64,000 bases of DNA from Sphingomonas sp. OV641 (GTDB lineage Bacteria > Pseudomonadota > Alphaproteobacteria > Sphingomonadales > Sphingomonadaceae). Below, piece after piece: positions 28,838 through 37,405 of the stretch. Under the pieces are notes generated by a model, which had not been told where the DNA came from, did no database searches, and saw only the letters and a list, made by a program, of their open reading frames with translations. Position numbers and translations under genes: made by a program. The first letter of the stretch is position 1, and each line of letters starts with the position of its first letter. The stretch lies in the NCBI RefSeq assembly GCF_900109205.1, contig NZ_FNZB01000001.1, positions 868,001-932,000 of the forward strand, given 5' to 3'.

Positions 28838-29364
28838 GGCGCTTCCTCGCCGCTGTCGTGCTGCTCACCTTGCCGAGCACCGCGCTGGCGCAAACGCCTT
28901 GCCTCAAGAGAGCAGAAGCGGAGGCGATCACCTTGGTCGCCTTGCCGGACATCATTCTGGAAACCGGCCGGGTCTGTACGTCGCTGCCCGCCACCAGCCT
29001 GGTCCGTCGGACGTCTGGCCCGTTCCTCGATCGCTATCAGGCGGAAGCGGATCGTGCCTGGCCGGCGGCGCGTGCTGCCATTGCCAAGCTCAGCGATCCT
29101 CGCGTCTCGATGCTCCTGCTGCAATCCGAATACGCCCGTCCGTTGATCACGGCCCTGATCGCGCCACAGATCGTGGGCCGAGTACAGACGTCCGATTGCG
29201 GCACCATCGACCGGCTCGTCACCCTGCTTGAGCCCTTGTCGCCCAGGAACATCGCGGGGATCGTCGTGGCCAGTCTGCAGCATCTCAAGAGCGAGAAGGC
29301 CAGGGGAACCGCAGCGGTGCGCGATGTGCCCGATCTTCCCGTCTGCTCGGCGGCCGAGCGATGA
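28834..29364 (+). CDS. Secreted hypothetical protein, 176 residues
   Basis: Starts with an ATG overlapping the ispDF stop and has a clear signal peptide (cleavage near STALAQ, residue 20). The mature part contains three Cys residues, no recognised enzyme motif and a mostly helical composition; a DCGTIDRLVTLLEPLSP segment is conserved-looking. It overlaps the following cinA gene by four bases, so it belongs to the ispDF transcript. No function can be proposed. Confidence 0.75.
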   Translation: MRRFLAAVVLLTLPSTALAQTPCLKRAEAEAITLVALPDIILETGRVCTSLPATSLVRRTSGPFLDRYQAEADRAWPAARAAIAKLSDPRVSMLLLQSEYARPLITALIAPQIVGRVQTSDCGTIDRLVTLLEPLSPRNIAGIVVASLQHLKSEKARGTAAVRDVPDLPVCSAAER

Positions 29365-29894
29365 GCGACAGCCTTCTTCCGGAAGCGCTGGTCGCCGCTG
29401 CGACCCGCGTCGTCGAGGCAAATCGCGCGGCCGGCCGCCGTGTCGCCGTGGCCGAGAGTTGCACCGGTGGCCTTGTGGCGGCGGCGCTCACCGAAGTGCC
29501 CGGCTCCTCCGATGTGCTGGAAGCTTCCATCGTCAGCTATGCCAATGAGGCAAAGATGGCGCTCCTGCATGTCTCCGGCGACGTGCTTGAAACCTTTGGC
29601 GCGGTGTCCATCGCAACTGCCTGGAGCATGGCGCAAGGCGCGCTGGAGGCGACGGGCGTCGATGTCGCGGTCGCCATCACCGGTATCGCGGGTCCGGGCG
29701 GCGGCAGTGAGAAGAAGCCCGTCGGAACAGTGGTGTTCGCGCGCGCCGAAAAGGGCGGCGATCCCGCCAATGTGGTGGCGGACCGGCGCGAATTCGGTGA
29801 TCTTGGCCGCGCCGGGATCCGCCTTCAGGCGGCGCTGTGTGCGCTCGAGCTGCTGATGCCGCCTGCCGAGGCCGAGGATCCGCCCTCCCCGTAA
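29361..29894 (+). CDS. CinA-family nicotinamide-nucleotide amidohydrolase
   Basis: A 177-residue stand-alone C-terminal CinA domain (PncC type), which deamidates NMN in NAD recycling. The family core is visible: VAVAESCTGG with the catalytic Ser, SYANEAK, and the GIAGPGGGSEKKPVGTV loop. The N-terminal domain of long CinA proteins is absent. The last 70 bases overlap, on the opposite strand, the 3' end of ratA. Confidence 0.92.
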   Translation: MSDSLLPEALVAAATRVVEANRAAGRRVAVAESCTGGLVAAALTEVPGSSDVLEASIVSYANEAKMALLHVSGDVLETFGAVSIATAWSMAQGALEATGVDVAVAITGIAGPGGGSEKKPVGTVVFARAEKGGDPANVVADRREFGDLGRAGIRLQAALCALELLMPPAEAEDPPSP

Positions 29895-30313
29895 AGCTTG
29901 CGCGCCCTTTCTTCAAAGGCGCCAATCATCTTGCGAAGCGCGACGGTGAACACCTGGCCCGCCAGCATCTCGAACATTCGGTTCTTGAACTGGAAGTCGA
30001 CGGTGAAATCGACCAGGCAGCCGTCGCCGTCAGGGCGGAAACGCCAATCATTGTGCAGATATTTGAGCGGGCCATCCACATAATCGACGTGGATGCGCTC
30101 CGGTCGCTGCTTTTCCACCCGCGAGGTGAACGTCTCGCGCAGCCCTTTGAAGCCGACGATCATGTCGGCCACCGTTTCCTCCGGCTCGTCCTTGCGCACC
30201 CGCATGGCGATCACCCAAGGCAGGAACTCCTGATAGGCCTTCACGTCGGCGACCAGATCAAACATCTGTTCCGGCGTGTAGGGCATCGCCCGTGTTTCGC
30301 TATGCTTTGGCAA
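29825..30313 (-). CDS. Coq10/RatA-family START-like protein
   Basis: Polyketide-cyclase-like lipid-binding domain, 162 residues. The start region [23 protein letters not shown] is the hallmark of the family; it implies the TTG at 30313 as start, which overlaps the lipA stop by 14 bases, with ATG 30286 as an alternative. Members bind ubiquinone (Coq10) or act on ribosomes (RatA); sequence alone does not decide. The Ser/Ala/Gly-rich C-terminal tail arises where the frame crosses the end of cinA on the other strand and looks like unselected extension. Confidence 0.9.
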   Translation of the reverse strand: MPKHSETRAMPYTPEQMFDLVADVKAYQEFLPWVIAMRVRKDEPEETVADMIVGFKGLRETFTSRVEKQRPERIHVDYVDGPLKYLHNDWRFRPDGDGCLVDFTVDFQFKNRMFEMLAGQVFTVALRKMIGAFEERARKLYGEGGSSASAGGISSSSAHSAA

Positions 30314-31220
30314 GCTGAGCCTCGCGAGCGGCGCGCAGCTTCGCGAAATCATCCCCCGCGTGGTAGCTCGAACGGGTCAGCGGAGACGAGGCGACCAGCA
30401 GGAATCCCTTGGCCCGTGCGATTACCGCGTAAGCGTCAAACGCCTTGGGCGTCACGAAGTCCATCACCTTGGTGTGCTTCGGCGTGGGCTGAAGATACTG
30501 GCCCATGGTGAGGAAATCGATGTCGGCGGAGCGCATGTCGTCCATCACCTGATGAACCTCAAGCCGCTCTTCGCCAAGGCCGAGCATCACGCCCGACTTG
30601 GTGAAGATCGACGGATCATGCCGCTTCACGCTCTCCAGCAGCCGCAGCGAGGCATAGTAACGCGCGCCGGGGCGGATGGTCGGGTACAGCCGCGGCACCG
30701 TTTCCAGATTGTGGTTGTAGACGTCGGGACGCGCGGCAACGATCGATTCGACCGCCGCCTGGGTCTTGTTGCGGAAGTCCGGCGTCAGGATCTCGATAGT
30801 GGTGCTGGGCGTATTCCGCCGCAGCGCCTCGATCACCTTCACGAACTGCGAAGCGCCGCCATCCGGCAAGTCGTCGCGATCGACGGAGGTGATCACGATA
30901 TGCTGCAAGCCCATCTCGGCTGCCGCAACCGCGACATGCTCCGGCTCCAGCGGATCCACCGCGCGCGGCATGCCGGTCTTCACGTTGCAGAAGGCACAGG
31001 CCCGCGTGCACGTGTCGCCCAGGATCATCACCGTGGCATGCTTCTTGGTCCAGCACTCCCCGATGTTCGGGCAAGCGGCTTCCTCGCACACGGTGGCAAG
31101 GTTGAGCCGGCGCATCAGCTGCTTGGTCTCGGCGAACCCGACGGAGGTAGGCGCCTTGACGCGGATCCAATCGGGTTTGCGGGCGCGTTCCGGCCGGGCG
31201 AGCGGGGTAATCTCGGTCAT
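30300..31220 (-). CDS. lipA: Lipoyl synthase
   Basis: Radical-SAM enzyme that inserts two sulfurs into octanoyl groups on lipoate-dependent complexes. It has 306 residues from ATG 31220. The auxiliary cluster cysteines are C45, C50 and C56 ([12 protein letters not shown]) and the radical-SAM triad CxxxCxxC is at C71, C75 and C78 (CTRACAFC). The C-terminal RSSYHAG segment carries the Ser that ligates the auxiliary cluster. It is co-oriented and overlapping with ratA, a pairing common in alphaproteobacteria. Confidence 0.97.
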   Translation of the reverse strand: MTEITPLARPERARKPDWIRVKAPTSVGFAETKQLMRRLNLATVCEEAACPNIGECWTKKHATVMILGDTCTRACAFCNVKTGMPRAVDPLEPEHVAVAAAEMGLQHIVITSVDRDDLPDGGASQFVKVIEALRRNTPSTTIEILTPDFRNKTQAAVESIVAARPDVYNHNLETVPRLYPTIRPGARYYASLRLLESVKRHDPSIFTKSGVMLGLGEERLEVHQVMDDMRSADIDFLTMGQYLQPTPKHTKVMDFVTPKAFDAYAVIARAKGFLLVASSPLTRSSYHAGDDFAKLRAAREAQLAKA

Positions 31221-31275
31221 GTCGCGGTGCGAGATAGCGACTGCCATCGCGCGAAACAACGCGTATAGGGCGGAC

Positions 31276-31908
31276 ATGACCGTCTTCTCCGATCTTGTCG
31301 CCGGCTATAGCCGTTTTCGTGAACAGGGCTGGGCAGAGGAACGCGAGCGCTGGGCGCGCTTGGCGGAGGGTCAGTCGCCCAAGGTCATGGTAATTGCGTG
31401 CTCCGACAGCCGCACCGATCCGGCAATGGTCTTCGACACGTCGCCCGGTGAAATTTTTGTCGTGCGCAACGTCGCCAATCTCGTACCGCCGTTTGAAACC
31501 GGCGGGGGCCGCCACGGCGTTTCGGCCGCCCTCGAATTCGCTGTCACGCAGCTGAAGGTGGAAGAGGTCGTGGTGATGGGCCACGGCATGTGCGGGGGCG
31601 TTCACGCCTCGCTGACGGACCGCTTTGCCCAGGCTGATCCGGGTGAAGGAGGCTTCATCGCGCACTGGATCGACCTGCTCGACGAGGCACGAGATCGGAT
31701 CGTGGCCGAGCATGGCACTGGCGAAGACGCGGTCCACGCGCTGGAACTGGAAACGGTGCGCGTCAGCATTGCCAACCTCCGCACCTTCCCGTTCGTCAAG
31801 GAGGCGGAAGCCGCCGGCCAGCTCAAGCTGCGCGGCGCGTGGTTCTCCATTCGCCAGGGCGTGCTCTGGGTGATGGACGACAGCGGCACGTTCGCGCCCG
31901 CTAAGTGA
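31276..31908 (+). CDS. Beta-class carbonic anhydrase
   Basis: Zinc enzyme interconverting CO2 and bicarbonate. It has 210 residues from ATG 31276. The zinc ligands Cys42, His103 and Cys106 (ACSDSR and GHGMCGG) and the Asp44-Arg46 dyad are present. It is divergent from lipA over a 55-base spacer that must hold both promoters. No transporter is adjacent, so a general bicarbonate-supply role is likely. Confidence 0.95.
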   Translation: MTVFSDLVAGYSRFREQGWAEERERWARLAEGQSPKVMVIACSDSRTDPAMVFDTSPGEIFVVRNVANLVPPFETGGGRHGVSAALEFAVTQLKVEEVVVMGHGMCGGVHASLTDRFAQADPGEGGFIAHWIDLLDEARDRIVAEHGTGEDAVHALELETVRVSIANLRTFPFVKEAEAAGQLKLRGAWFSIRQGVLWVMDDSGTFAPAK

Positions 31909-31925
31909 TCTATTGATCAGTCTCA

Positions 31926-31957
31926 GTCCCGCTGCGCGCTTCTGTTAGCCGCGGGAC
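31926..31957. terminator. Possible hairpin between convergent genes
   Basis: GTCCCGC (31926-31932) and GCGGGAC (31951-31957) form a 7-bp stem with an 18-base loop in the 53-base gap between the convergent carbonic anhydrase and ferritin-like genes. The loop is large and no T-run follows, so it may serve only weakly as a terminator. Confidence 0.3.
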
Positions 31958-31961
31958 CCGT

Positions 31962-32441
31962 TCACGCTACTGGTACTTGCCCGCCGATCGTGGCGAGCAA
32001 CCGGGCGAGCTTGGTCTCGATCACCCGGTCTTCGGCGTGATTGGCCGACAAGGCAGGAAGCATGGCAGGCGATTCGCTGCCGGCCAGCGCCATCGCTGTC
32101 TCGATGGAAACGATCTCTGCCGCTTTCGCCTTGCGCAGTGCGCCGATCAAAGCGGTATCGAGGATGGCCCCGCGTTGGTGGCTGCGCGCATCGCGATCGG
32201 CATCGTCAAGGATGCCGCTCATCCACAGATTGGCTGGCGCACCGTTCAGGTCGGCGATGCCGTCGAGCCGCGCAGCGTGGCGCCTGGCGTTCGCGCGATC
32301 GCGCTCGATCACCTCCTGCAGGCCGGCATCGGACGCCGTTTCCGCCAGCGGTAGCAGTCGGTCGATCAGCAACTGCTTGCCCGCGCGAAGGTCCTGGAGG
32401 GCAACGTGAAGCAAGGCGGCGCGCGATGCGGTAAGCGACAT
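31962..32441 (-). CDS. DUF892-like ferritin-like protein
   Basis: A 159-residue, mostly helical protein. The pattern LQDLRAGKQLLIDRLLPLAETA followed by paired helices with Glu and His residues resembles the YciE/DUF892 ferritin-like family, often linked to stress responses. The metal ligands are not fully conserved by eye, so metal binding is uncertain. ATG 32441 was chosen; a GTG two codons upstream is possible. It lies 39 bases downstream of aspS on the same strand, and may have its own promoter. Confidence 0.65.
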   Translation of the reverse strand: MSLTASRAALLHVALQDLRAGKQLLIDRLLPLAETASDAGLQEVIERDRANARRHAARLDGIADLNGAPANLWMSGILDDADRDARSHQRGAILDTALIGALRKAKAAEIVSIETAMALAGSESPAMLPALSANHAEDRVIETKLARLLATIGGQVPVA

Positions 32442-32480
32442 CCTCACTTAGCGCATGCGTCGCCGCCGGGTTCCCATGCT

Positions 32481-34304
32481 TCAGCCGGCGTCGGGCGCGA
32501 CCGCCTTTGTCACGTCCTTCGGCTGCTCCGCGGTGACACGGATGTTCAGCTCGCGCAGCTGCTTCGCCGTGGCGAAGTTCGGCGCGCCCATCATCAGGTC
32601 CTCCGCCTTCTGCGTCATCGGGAAGACGATCACTTCGCGAATGTTCGGCTCATCGGCGAGCAGCATGACGATCCGGTCGATGCCCGGCGCGGAACCGCCG
32701 TGCGGCGGAGCGCCGAACTTGAACGCGTTGATCATGCCGGCAAAATTGGTGTCCACGTCCTGCTGGCTGTAGCCGGCAATTTCGAACGCCTTGTACATGA
32801 TCTCCGGCCGATGGTTCCGGATCGCGCCCGAAGACAGCTCGATGCCGTTGCACACGATGTCATATTGGTAGGCGAGGATATCCAGCGGATCCTTGGTCTC
32901 CAGCGCCTCCAGCTCGCCCTGCGGCATGCTGAAGGGATTGTGACTGAAGTCGACCTTCTTGGCGTCCTCGTCATATTCGAACATCGGGAAGTCGACAATC
33001 CAGCAGAACTCGAACCGGCTCTTGTCGATCAGATCCAGCTGCTCCGCGACCCGGGTCCGGGCAAGCCCGGCCAGCTTGGCAGCCTGCGCTTCCTTGCCCG
33101 CTGCGAAGAACACACCGTCGTCAGGCCCCAGCCCCAGCGCCTCGGCCAGCTCACGCATGCCGATATCGCCATGGTTCTTGGCGATCGGGCCGCCGAATTC
33201 GCCGCCCTTGCGGGTGGCATAGCCAAGGCCGGCGAAGCCTTCGGACTGCGCCCAGGCGTTCATGTCGTCGAAGAACTTGCGGCTCTTGTCCGCCGTGTTC
33301 GGCGCTGGGATCGCGCGCACCACATCGCCAGCCTCGACGATCGAGGCGAAGCGGCCGAAGCCCGATCCCGAGAAGAAGCCGCTGACGTCCTGGATCACCA
33401 GCGGGTTGCGCAGGTCCGGTTTGTCGTTGCCGTATTTCAGCATCGATTCGCGATACGGGATGCGCTTGAACGGCAGCGGCGACACTGTGCGGCCCTTGCC
33501 CTGCCAGTTGGCGAACTCCTCGAACACGCCGTGCAGCACGGGCTCGATCGCGGCGAACACGTCCTCCTGCGTGACATAGCTCATCTCGAAGTCGAGCTGG
33601 TAGAATTCACCGGGGGAGCGGTCGGCGCGCGCGTCCTCGTCGCGGAAGCACGGCGCGATCTGGAAATAACGGTCGAAACCGGCAACCATCAGCAGCTGCT
33701 TGAACATCTGCGGCGCCTGCGGGAGAGCGTAGAACTTGCCCGGATGAACCCGGCTGGGCACCAGATAATCGCGCGCACCCTCCGGCGAGGAGGCGGTCAG
33801 GATCGGCGTCTGGAATTCGGTAAAGCCCTGGTCCACCATGCGGCGACGGATGGAAGCGATCACGCTGGAACGCAGCATGATGTTCGCGTGCAGCTTCTCG
33901 CGCCGCAGGTCCAGGAAGCGGTAGCGGAGGCGGATGTCCTCGGGATATTCCTGCTCGCCGGCGACCGGCATCGGCAGTTCCTGCGCCTGGCTCTGGATGG
34001 TCACGCCACGCGCAAACACTTCGATCTCGCCCGTCGCGAGGTTCGGGTTCACCGTCCCTTCGGCCCGCGCCTTCACCAGCCCGTCGATGGTGATGACCGA
34101 TTCGACCCGCAGCCCTTCCAGGATCGGCAGCGCCGGCGAATCACTGTCTGCCACGATCTGCGTGATGCCGTAATGATCGCGAAGATCGACGAACAGCACG
34201 CCGCCGTGATCGCGCTTGCGATGGATCCATCCCGACAGGCGAACCTCGGAACCGACCTCGGCGGCGGTGAGCGCGGCGCAAGTATGCGAACGATAGGCGT
34301 GCAT
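32481..34304 (-). CDS. aspS: Aspartyl-tRNA synthetase, probably non-discriminating
   Basis: Class II synthetase of 607 residues: N-terminal OB-fold anticodon domain, catalytic core with motif 2 ([16 protein letters not shown]) and motif 3 ([16 protein letters not shown]), and the GAD insertion typical of bacterial AspRS. In the anticodon domain His33 (RDHGG) and Gly83 (AEGTVN) stand where discriminating E. coli AspRS has Leu and Lys; His/Gly at these positions is associated with non-discriminating AspRS that also charges tRNA-Asn. It is divergent from rnd over a 169-base spacer. Confidence 0.95.
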   Translation of the reverse strand: MHAYRSHTCAALTAAEVGSEVRLSGWIHRKRDHGGVLFVDLRDHYGITQIVADSDSPALPILEGLRVESVITIDGLVKARAEGTVNPNLATGEIEVFARGVTIQSQAQELPMPVAGEQEYPEDIRLRYRFLDLRREKLHANIMLRSSVIASIRRRMVDQGFTEFQTPILTASSPEGARDYLVPSRVHPGKFYALPQAPQMFKQLLMVAGFDRYFQIAPCFRDEDARADRSPGEFYQLDFEMSYVTQEDVFAAIEPVLHGVFEEFANWQGKGRTVSPLPFKRIPYRESMLKYGNDKPDLRNPLVIQDVSGFFSGSGFGRFASIVEAGDVVRAIPAPNTADKSRKFFDDMNAWAQSEGFAGLGYATRKGGEFGGPIAKNHGDIGMRELAEALGLGPDDGVFFAAGKEAQAAKLAGLARTRVAEQLDLIDKSRFEFCWIVDFPMFEYDEDAKKVDFSHNPFSMPQGELEALETKDPLDILAYQYDIVCNGIELSSGAIRNHRPEIMYKAFEIAGYSQQDVDTNFAGMINAFKFGAPPHGGSAPGIDRIVMLLADEPNIREVIVFPMTQKAEDLMMGAPNFATAKQLRELNIRVTAEQPKDVTKAVAPDAG

Positions 34305-34473
34305 CTATGTCATCTCATATGCACCACCCCGGCGGAGGGCCGGGGCCCAGGGTCGGGCCGTCCGTAGCTGGACCCCTTCTTGCGTCGGGGCGGTGAGGTT
34401 TTTGGATCGGCCGCCCCTCCCCTTCCATCCCCTCTTTGTCAACCCGCGCGCGTGGGTCTATGGGGCGCCGCTT

Positions 34474-35649
34474 ATGCACGTTCACCCGCTCATCACCGAC
34501 AGCGCCACTCTCGCCAACCTGTGCGCCCGTCTCGCCGACGCTCCTTTTGTGTGCGTCGATACCGAGTTCATGCGCGAGAACACGTACTGGCCGGAACTCT
34601 GCCTGATCCAGATCGCCGATACCGAGGAAGCGGCCGCGATCGATCCGAAAGCGCCCGATCTCGATCTGCAGCCGTTGCTCGACCTGCTCGTCAACAATGA
34701 GGAGGTGCTGAAGGTCTTCCACGCTGGTGGCCAGGACATCGAGATCATCTACAATCTCACGGGCAAGACGCCGCATCCCATGTTCGACACGCAGGTCGCC
34801 GCCATGGCGCTCGGCCAGGGGGAGCAGATCGGCTATTCCAACCTTGTGGATAGCTGGCTCGGCATTCAGGTCGACAAGGGTGCCCGCTTCACCGACTGGT
34901 CGCGCCGCCCGCTTGATCAGCGGCAGGTCGATTACGCCATCGGGGATGTGACCCATCTGTCAAAGATCTTCCCGCGCATGCTGGAGCGCCTGAAGAAGAC
35001 CGGACGGGGGCAATGGCTGGATCAGGAAATGGAGCGGATCTCCGATCCCGCCAATTACGCCAATGACCCCGATCTCGCCTGGAAGCGGGTGCGCATCTCC
35101 GGGCGCCGGCCTGACGTGCTGGGGCGTCTAAAGGCGATCGCCCGCTGGCGCGAGGTGGAGGCGCGGGCGAAGGATCTGCCGCGCGGCCGCATCGTGAAGG
35201 ACGAAACGCTCGCCGATCTGGCCGGGCATCCCCCGCGCAAGCAGGTGGATCTCGCCAAGGTGCGCGGCCTCTCCGCCACCTGGGCGTCGAACGACATTGG
35301 CAAGCGCCTGCTGGCGGCGATTGAGGCAGCACAGCCCCTTTCCGCCGATGAGATGCCGCCGCGCGAGGACCGCAAGCCGGGGCTCGGCAAGGATGGCGCT
35401 CTGGTTGCCGATCTCCTGAAGCTGCTGCTCAAGATCCGCGCGCGCGACATCGACGTCGCACCGCGCCTGCTCGCCCGCAGCGAGGAGCTGGAGGCGCTGG
35501 CAGCCGGGCAGCGCGATCAGCTTGCAATCCTGCAAGGCTGGCGTTTCGATCAATTCGGGCGCGACGCGCTCGATCTGGTAGAAGGCCGGCTCGGCTTTGC
35601 GGTGGTCGGCGGGAAGCTTAAGATGACACGGACGGAGGATGTGGCATGA
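34474..35649 (+). CDS. rnd: Ribonuclease D
   Basis: 3'-5' exoribonuclease of the DEDD family involved in tRNA 3' maturation. It has 391 residues from ATG 34474. The exonuclease motifs are visible: DTEFMRE (Exo I), FHAGGQDIEI (Exo II) and YAIGDVTHL (Exo III). An HRDC domain follows at about 210-290. The upstream in-frame extension was rejected since MHVHPLITDS starts the conserved core. The stop overlaps the next gene (ATGA). Confidence 0.95.
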   Translation: MHVHPLITDSATLANLCARLADAPFVCVDTEFMRENTYWPELCLIQIADTEEAAAIDPKAPDLDLQPLLDLLVNNEEVLKVFHAGGQDIEIIYNLTGKTPHPMFDTQVAAMALGQGEQIGYSNLVDSWLGIQVDKGARFTDWSRRPLDQRQVDYAIGDVTHLSKIFPRMLERLKKTGRGQWLDQEMERISDPANYANDPDLAWKRVRISGRRPDVLGRLKAIARWREVEARAKDLPRGRIVKDETLADLAGHPPRKQVDLAKVRGLSATWASNDIGKRLLAAIEAAQPLSADEMPPREDRKPGLGKDGALVADLLKLLLKIRARDIDVAPRLLARSEELEALAAGQRDQLAILQGWRFDQFGRDALDLVEGRLGFAVVGGKLKMTRTEDVA

Positions 35650-35927
35650 AGGCGATACTGGCTGCTGCCGTGGCACTGGCGGGCTGCACCGCCGCCGATC
35701 AGGCACCGCCGGCGGAAAACCTCCCCGCCGCGTGCAACGCTGCCACGGTGCAGGATCTCATCGGCAAGCCGCTGGCGGCTCATGAGGCGGAGGCGAAGCA
35801 GCGTGCCGGCGCACGCGTTGTTCGCAGCTACCCTAGCGGGTCGGCGCTCACGATGGATTTCCGGCCCGATCGCCTGAACATCGAAACCGACACGGCGGGC
35901 GCTATCGTCAAGCTGTCCTGCGGCTGA
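35646..35927 (+). CDS. I78-like protease inhibitor lipoprotein
   Basis: A 93-residue lipoprotein: signal with lipobox LAGC (Cys14), then a domain with CNAATVQDLIGKPL, an RSYPSGSALTMDFRPDRLNI strand region and a terminal Cys. This matches the peptidase inhibitor I78 (elastase-inhibitor-like) family, in which the two cysteines would form a disulfide. It overlaps rnd by four bases and its last 20 bases overlap the convergent ppx gene. Confidence 0.8.
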   Translation: MKAILAAAVALAGCTAADQAPPAENLPAACNAATVQDLIGKPLAAHEAEAKQRAGARVVRSYPSGSALTMDFRPDRLNIETDTAGAIVKLSCG

Positions 35928-37401
35928 CAGGCGCTGGCGACTGGTCCTGTCGGCGCCCGATGCGCACCGGCAGGCCCAATGCGGCGCCCAGTGCCTTCAG
36001 GCGCTTCTCGACTGCCTCGCCGCTGAGCGCGAGATCGCCGTCCTCGAACATCAGTTCGACGCCGCCGACGGTGCGACAAATACCTGTCCGATGGAGCGGC
36101 CCGGCAACCCCGCCGGAAAGCCGCTGCGCCAGCCGAATGGCCAAGCCCCAGGCCGTGGCCGTGGCGATGTCCTGTGGTCCAGCCAGCAGCGGGATTGGCG
36201 CGGGATAGGGCGGCTGCGCCCCTAGGCTCGCAGCGAGCGCGGCGGCCATCATCGCTCGCCCGCGCGCATCGATTCCGACCCAATTGCCATGCAGGGCTGT
36301 CTCGATCCCCAGTTCCACCCGGAACTCCGGATTGGCGCGCCAGCTCGTATCGGCGAGCAGGCAGGCGGCGTGGCGCAGCCGCGAATTGCGTTCCGGTTCT
36401 CCGTCGAACAAGGGGGCGATCCAGCGGTTCAGCAGATCCCCGTGTTCGGCGAAGCGGCCGAGTTGTCGCCCTTCGTCGCGCGCTGCGACGACAAGCGGAT
36501 CCAGCGCTGCTTCGGCAGGGGACAGCCGCTCGTACAGCAGCCCTTCGCGCAGGCCGAAGGCGGACACGATCGTTCCGGAACAGCCAAGGACCGGCAGGAT
36601 CGCGCCCAGCAGGTCGGCGGCAGCGCACAAGGTTGGGACACGCCCGGTGGACAGGTTCGGCACCGCTTTGAACCATGCCTTGTCCGCCGTCGGCAGCTTG
36701 CGGCGCAGCAGATCAACCCGTGAAATCGGCATGGCATAGCCATGAAGCACCGGCAGCGGATAATGGCGGTCGTGGATGTCGACCCGCGCCAGCGATCGCC
36801 AAGATCCACCAACGAGATAAAGCGGCTTCCCCCTGCCAACGCCGGACCAGCCGGCCTCATCCAGGATCCGTTCCACCCGGCGTGCGAAACCGCTTTTGCT
36901 GCGCAGTTCCTCGAGGCGAAGAACGCCCAAGGGGAAGGACACGTGCTCGTGAACCCGGCCTTCTGCGATTCGGACCAGCTCCAAGCTGCCGCCGCCCAGA
37001 TCGCCGACGATGCCGTCCGCTTCGGGGATGGCGGATAGCACGCCCAGCCCGGCTGCCCGAGCTTCCTGCGCACCGGACAAGAGCTCGACGGAAAGCCCCA
37101 GCGTCTCTGCCATTCTGATCAGATCGGCGCCGTTCGCGGCATCGCGCACCGCCGCCGTGGCAACCGTTCGCACGTCATCGCAGTCCATCTCGCGAATTAG
37201 CGCGCCGAACCGCCGGAGCGCGGCGCTGGCCATCTCCATCGCCTCGCTGTCGATCGTGCCAGCCCCGGCAAGGCTCCGGCCTAGTCCGGCCAGCACTTTC
37301 TCGTTGAACAGGATGGCGGGCAGCCGCGGTGGCCCCTGGTAAACGACCAGCCGGATCGAATTGGATCCGATATCAACGATGGCGGTCCGCTTTCCCTCCA
37401 C
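35908..37401 (-). CDS. ppx: Exopolyphosphatase, Ppx/GppA family
   Basis: Degrades polyphosphate from its ends, or hydrolyses pppGpp. It has 497 residues. The ASKHA-fold phosphate loops are present: VDIGSNSIRL near residue 9-18 and GDLGGGSLEL near 138-147, with the catalytic Glu in the SGAQEAR segment. It follows ppk by four bases, a ppk-ppx pair for polyphosphate turnover; this placement favours polyphosphate over pppGpp as substrate. Confidence 0.93.
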   Translation of the reverse strand: MEGKRTAIVDIGSNSIRLVVYQGPPRLPAILFNEKVLAGLGRSLAGAGTIDSEAMEMASAALRRFGALIREMDCDDVRTVATAAVRDAANGADLIRMAETLGLSVELLSGAQEARAAGLGVLSAIPEADGIVGDLGGGSLELVRIAEGRVHEHVSFPLGVLRLEELRSKSGFARRVERILDEAGWSGVGRGKPLYLVGGSWRSLARVDIHDRHYPLPVLHGYAMPISRVDLLRRKLPTADKAWFKAVPNLSTGRVPTLCAAADLLGAILPVLGCSGTIVSAFGLREGLLYERLSPAEAALDPLVVAARDEGRQLGRFAEHGDLLNRWIAPLFDGEPERNSRLRHAACLLADTSWRANPEFRVELGIETALHGNWVGIDARGRAMMAAALAASLGAQPPYPAPIPLLAGPQDIATATAWGLAIRLAQRLSGGVAGPLHRTGICRTVGGVELMFEDGDLALSGEAVEKRLKALGAALGLPVRIGRRQDQSPAPVSRRTA

Positions 37402-37405
37402 TCGA

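Noticed and set aside
32406..34367. Long plus-strand open frame opposite aspS (653 codons)
   Set aside because: Antisense shadow of AspRS, which has all family motifs; the antisense product is His/Arg-rich and without any recognisable domain.
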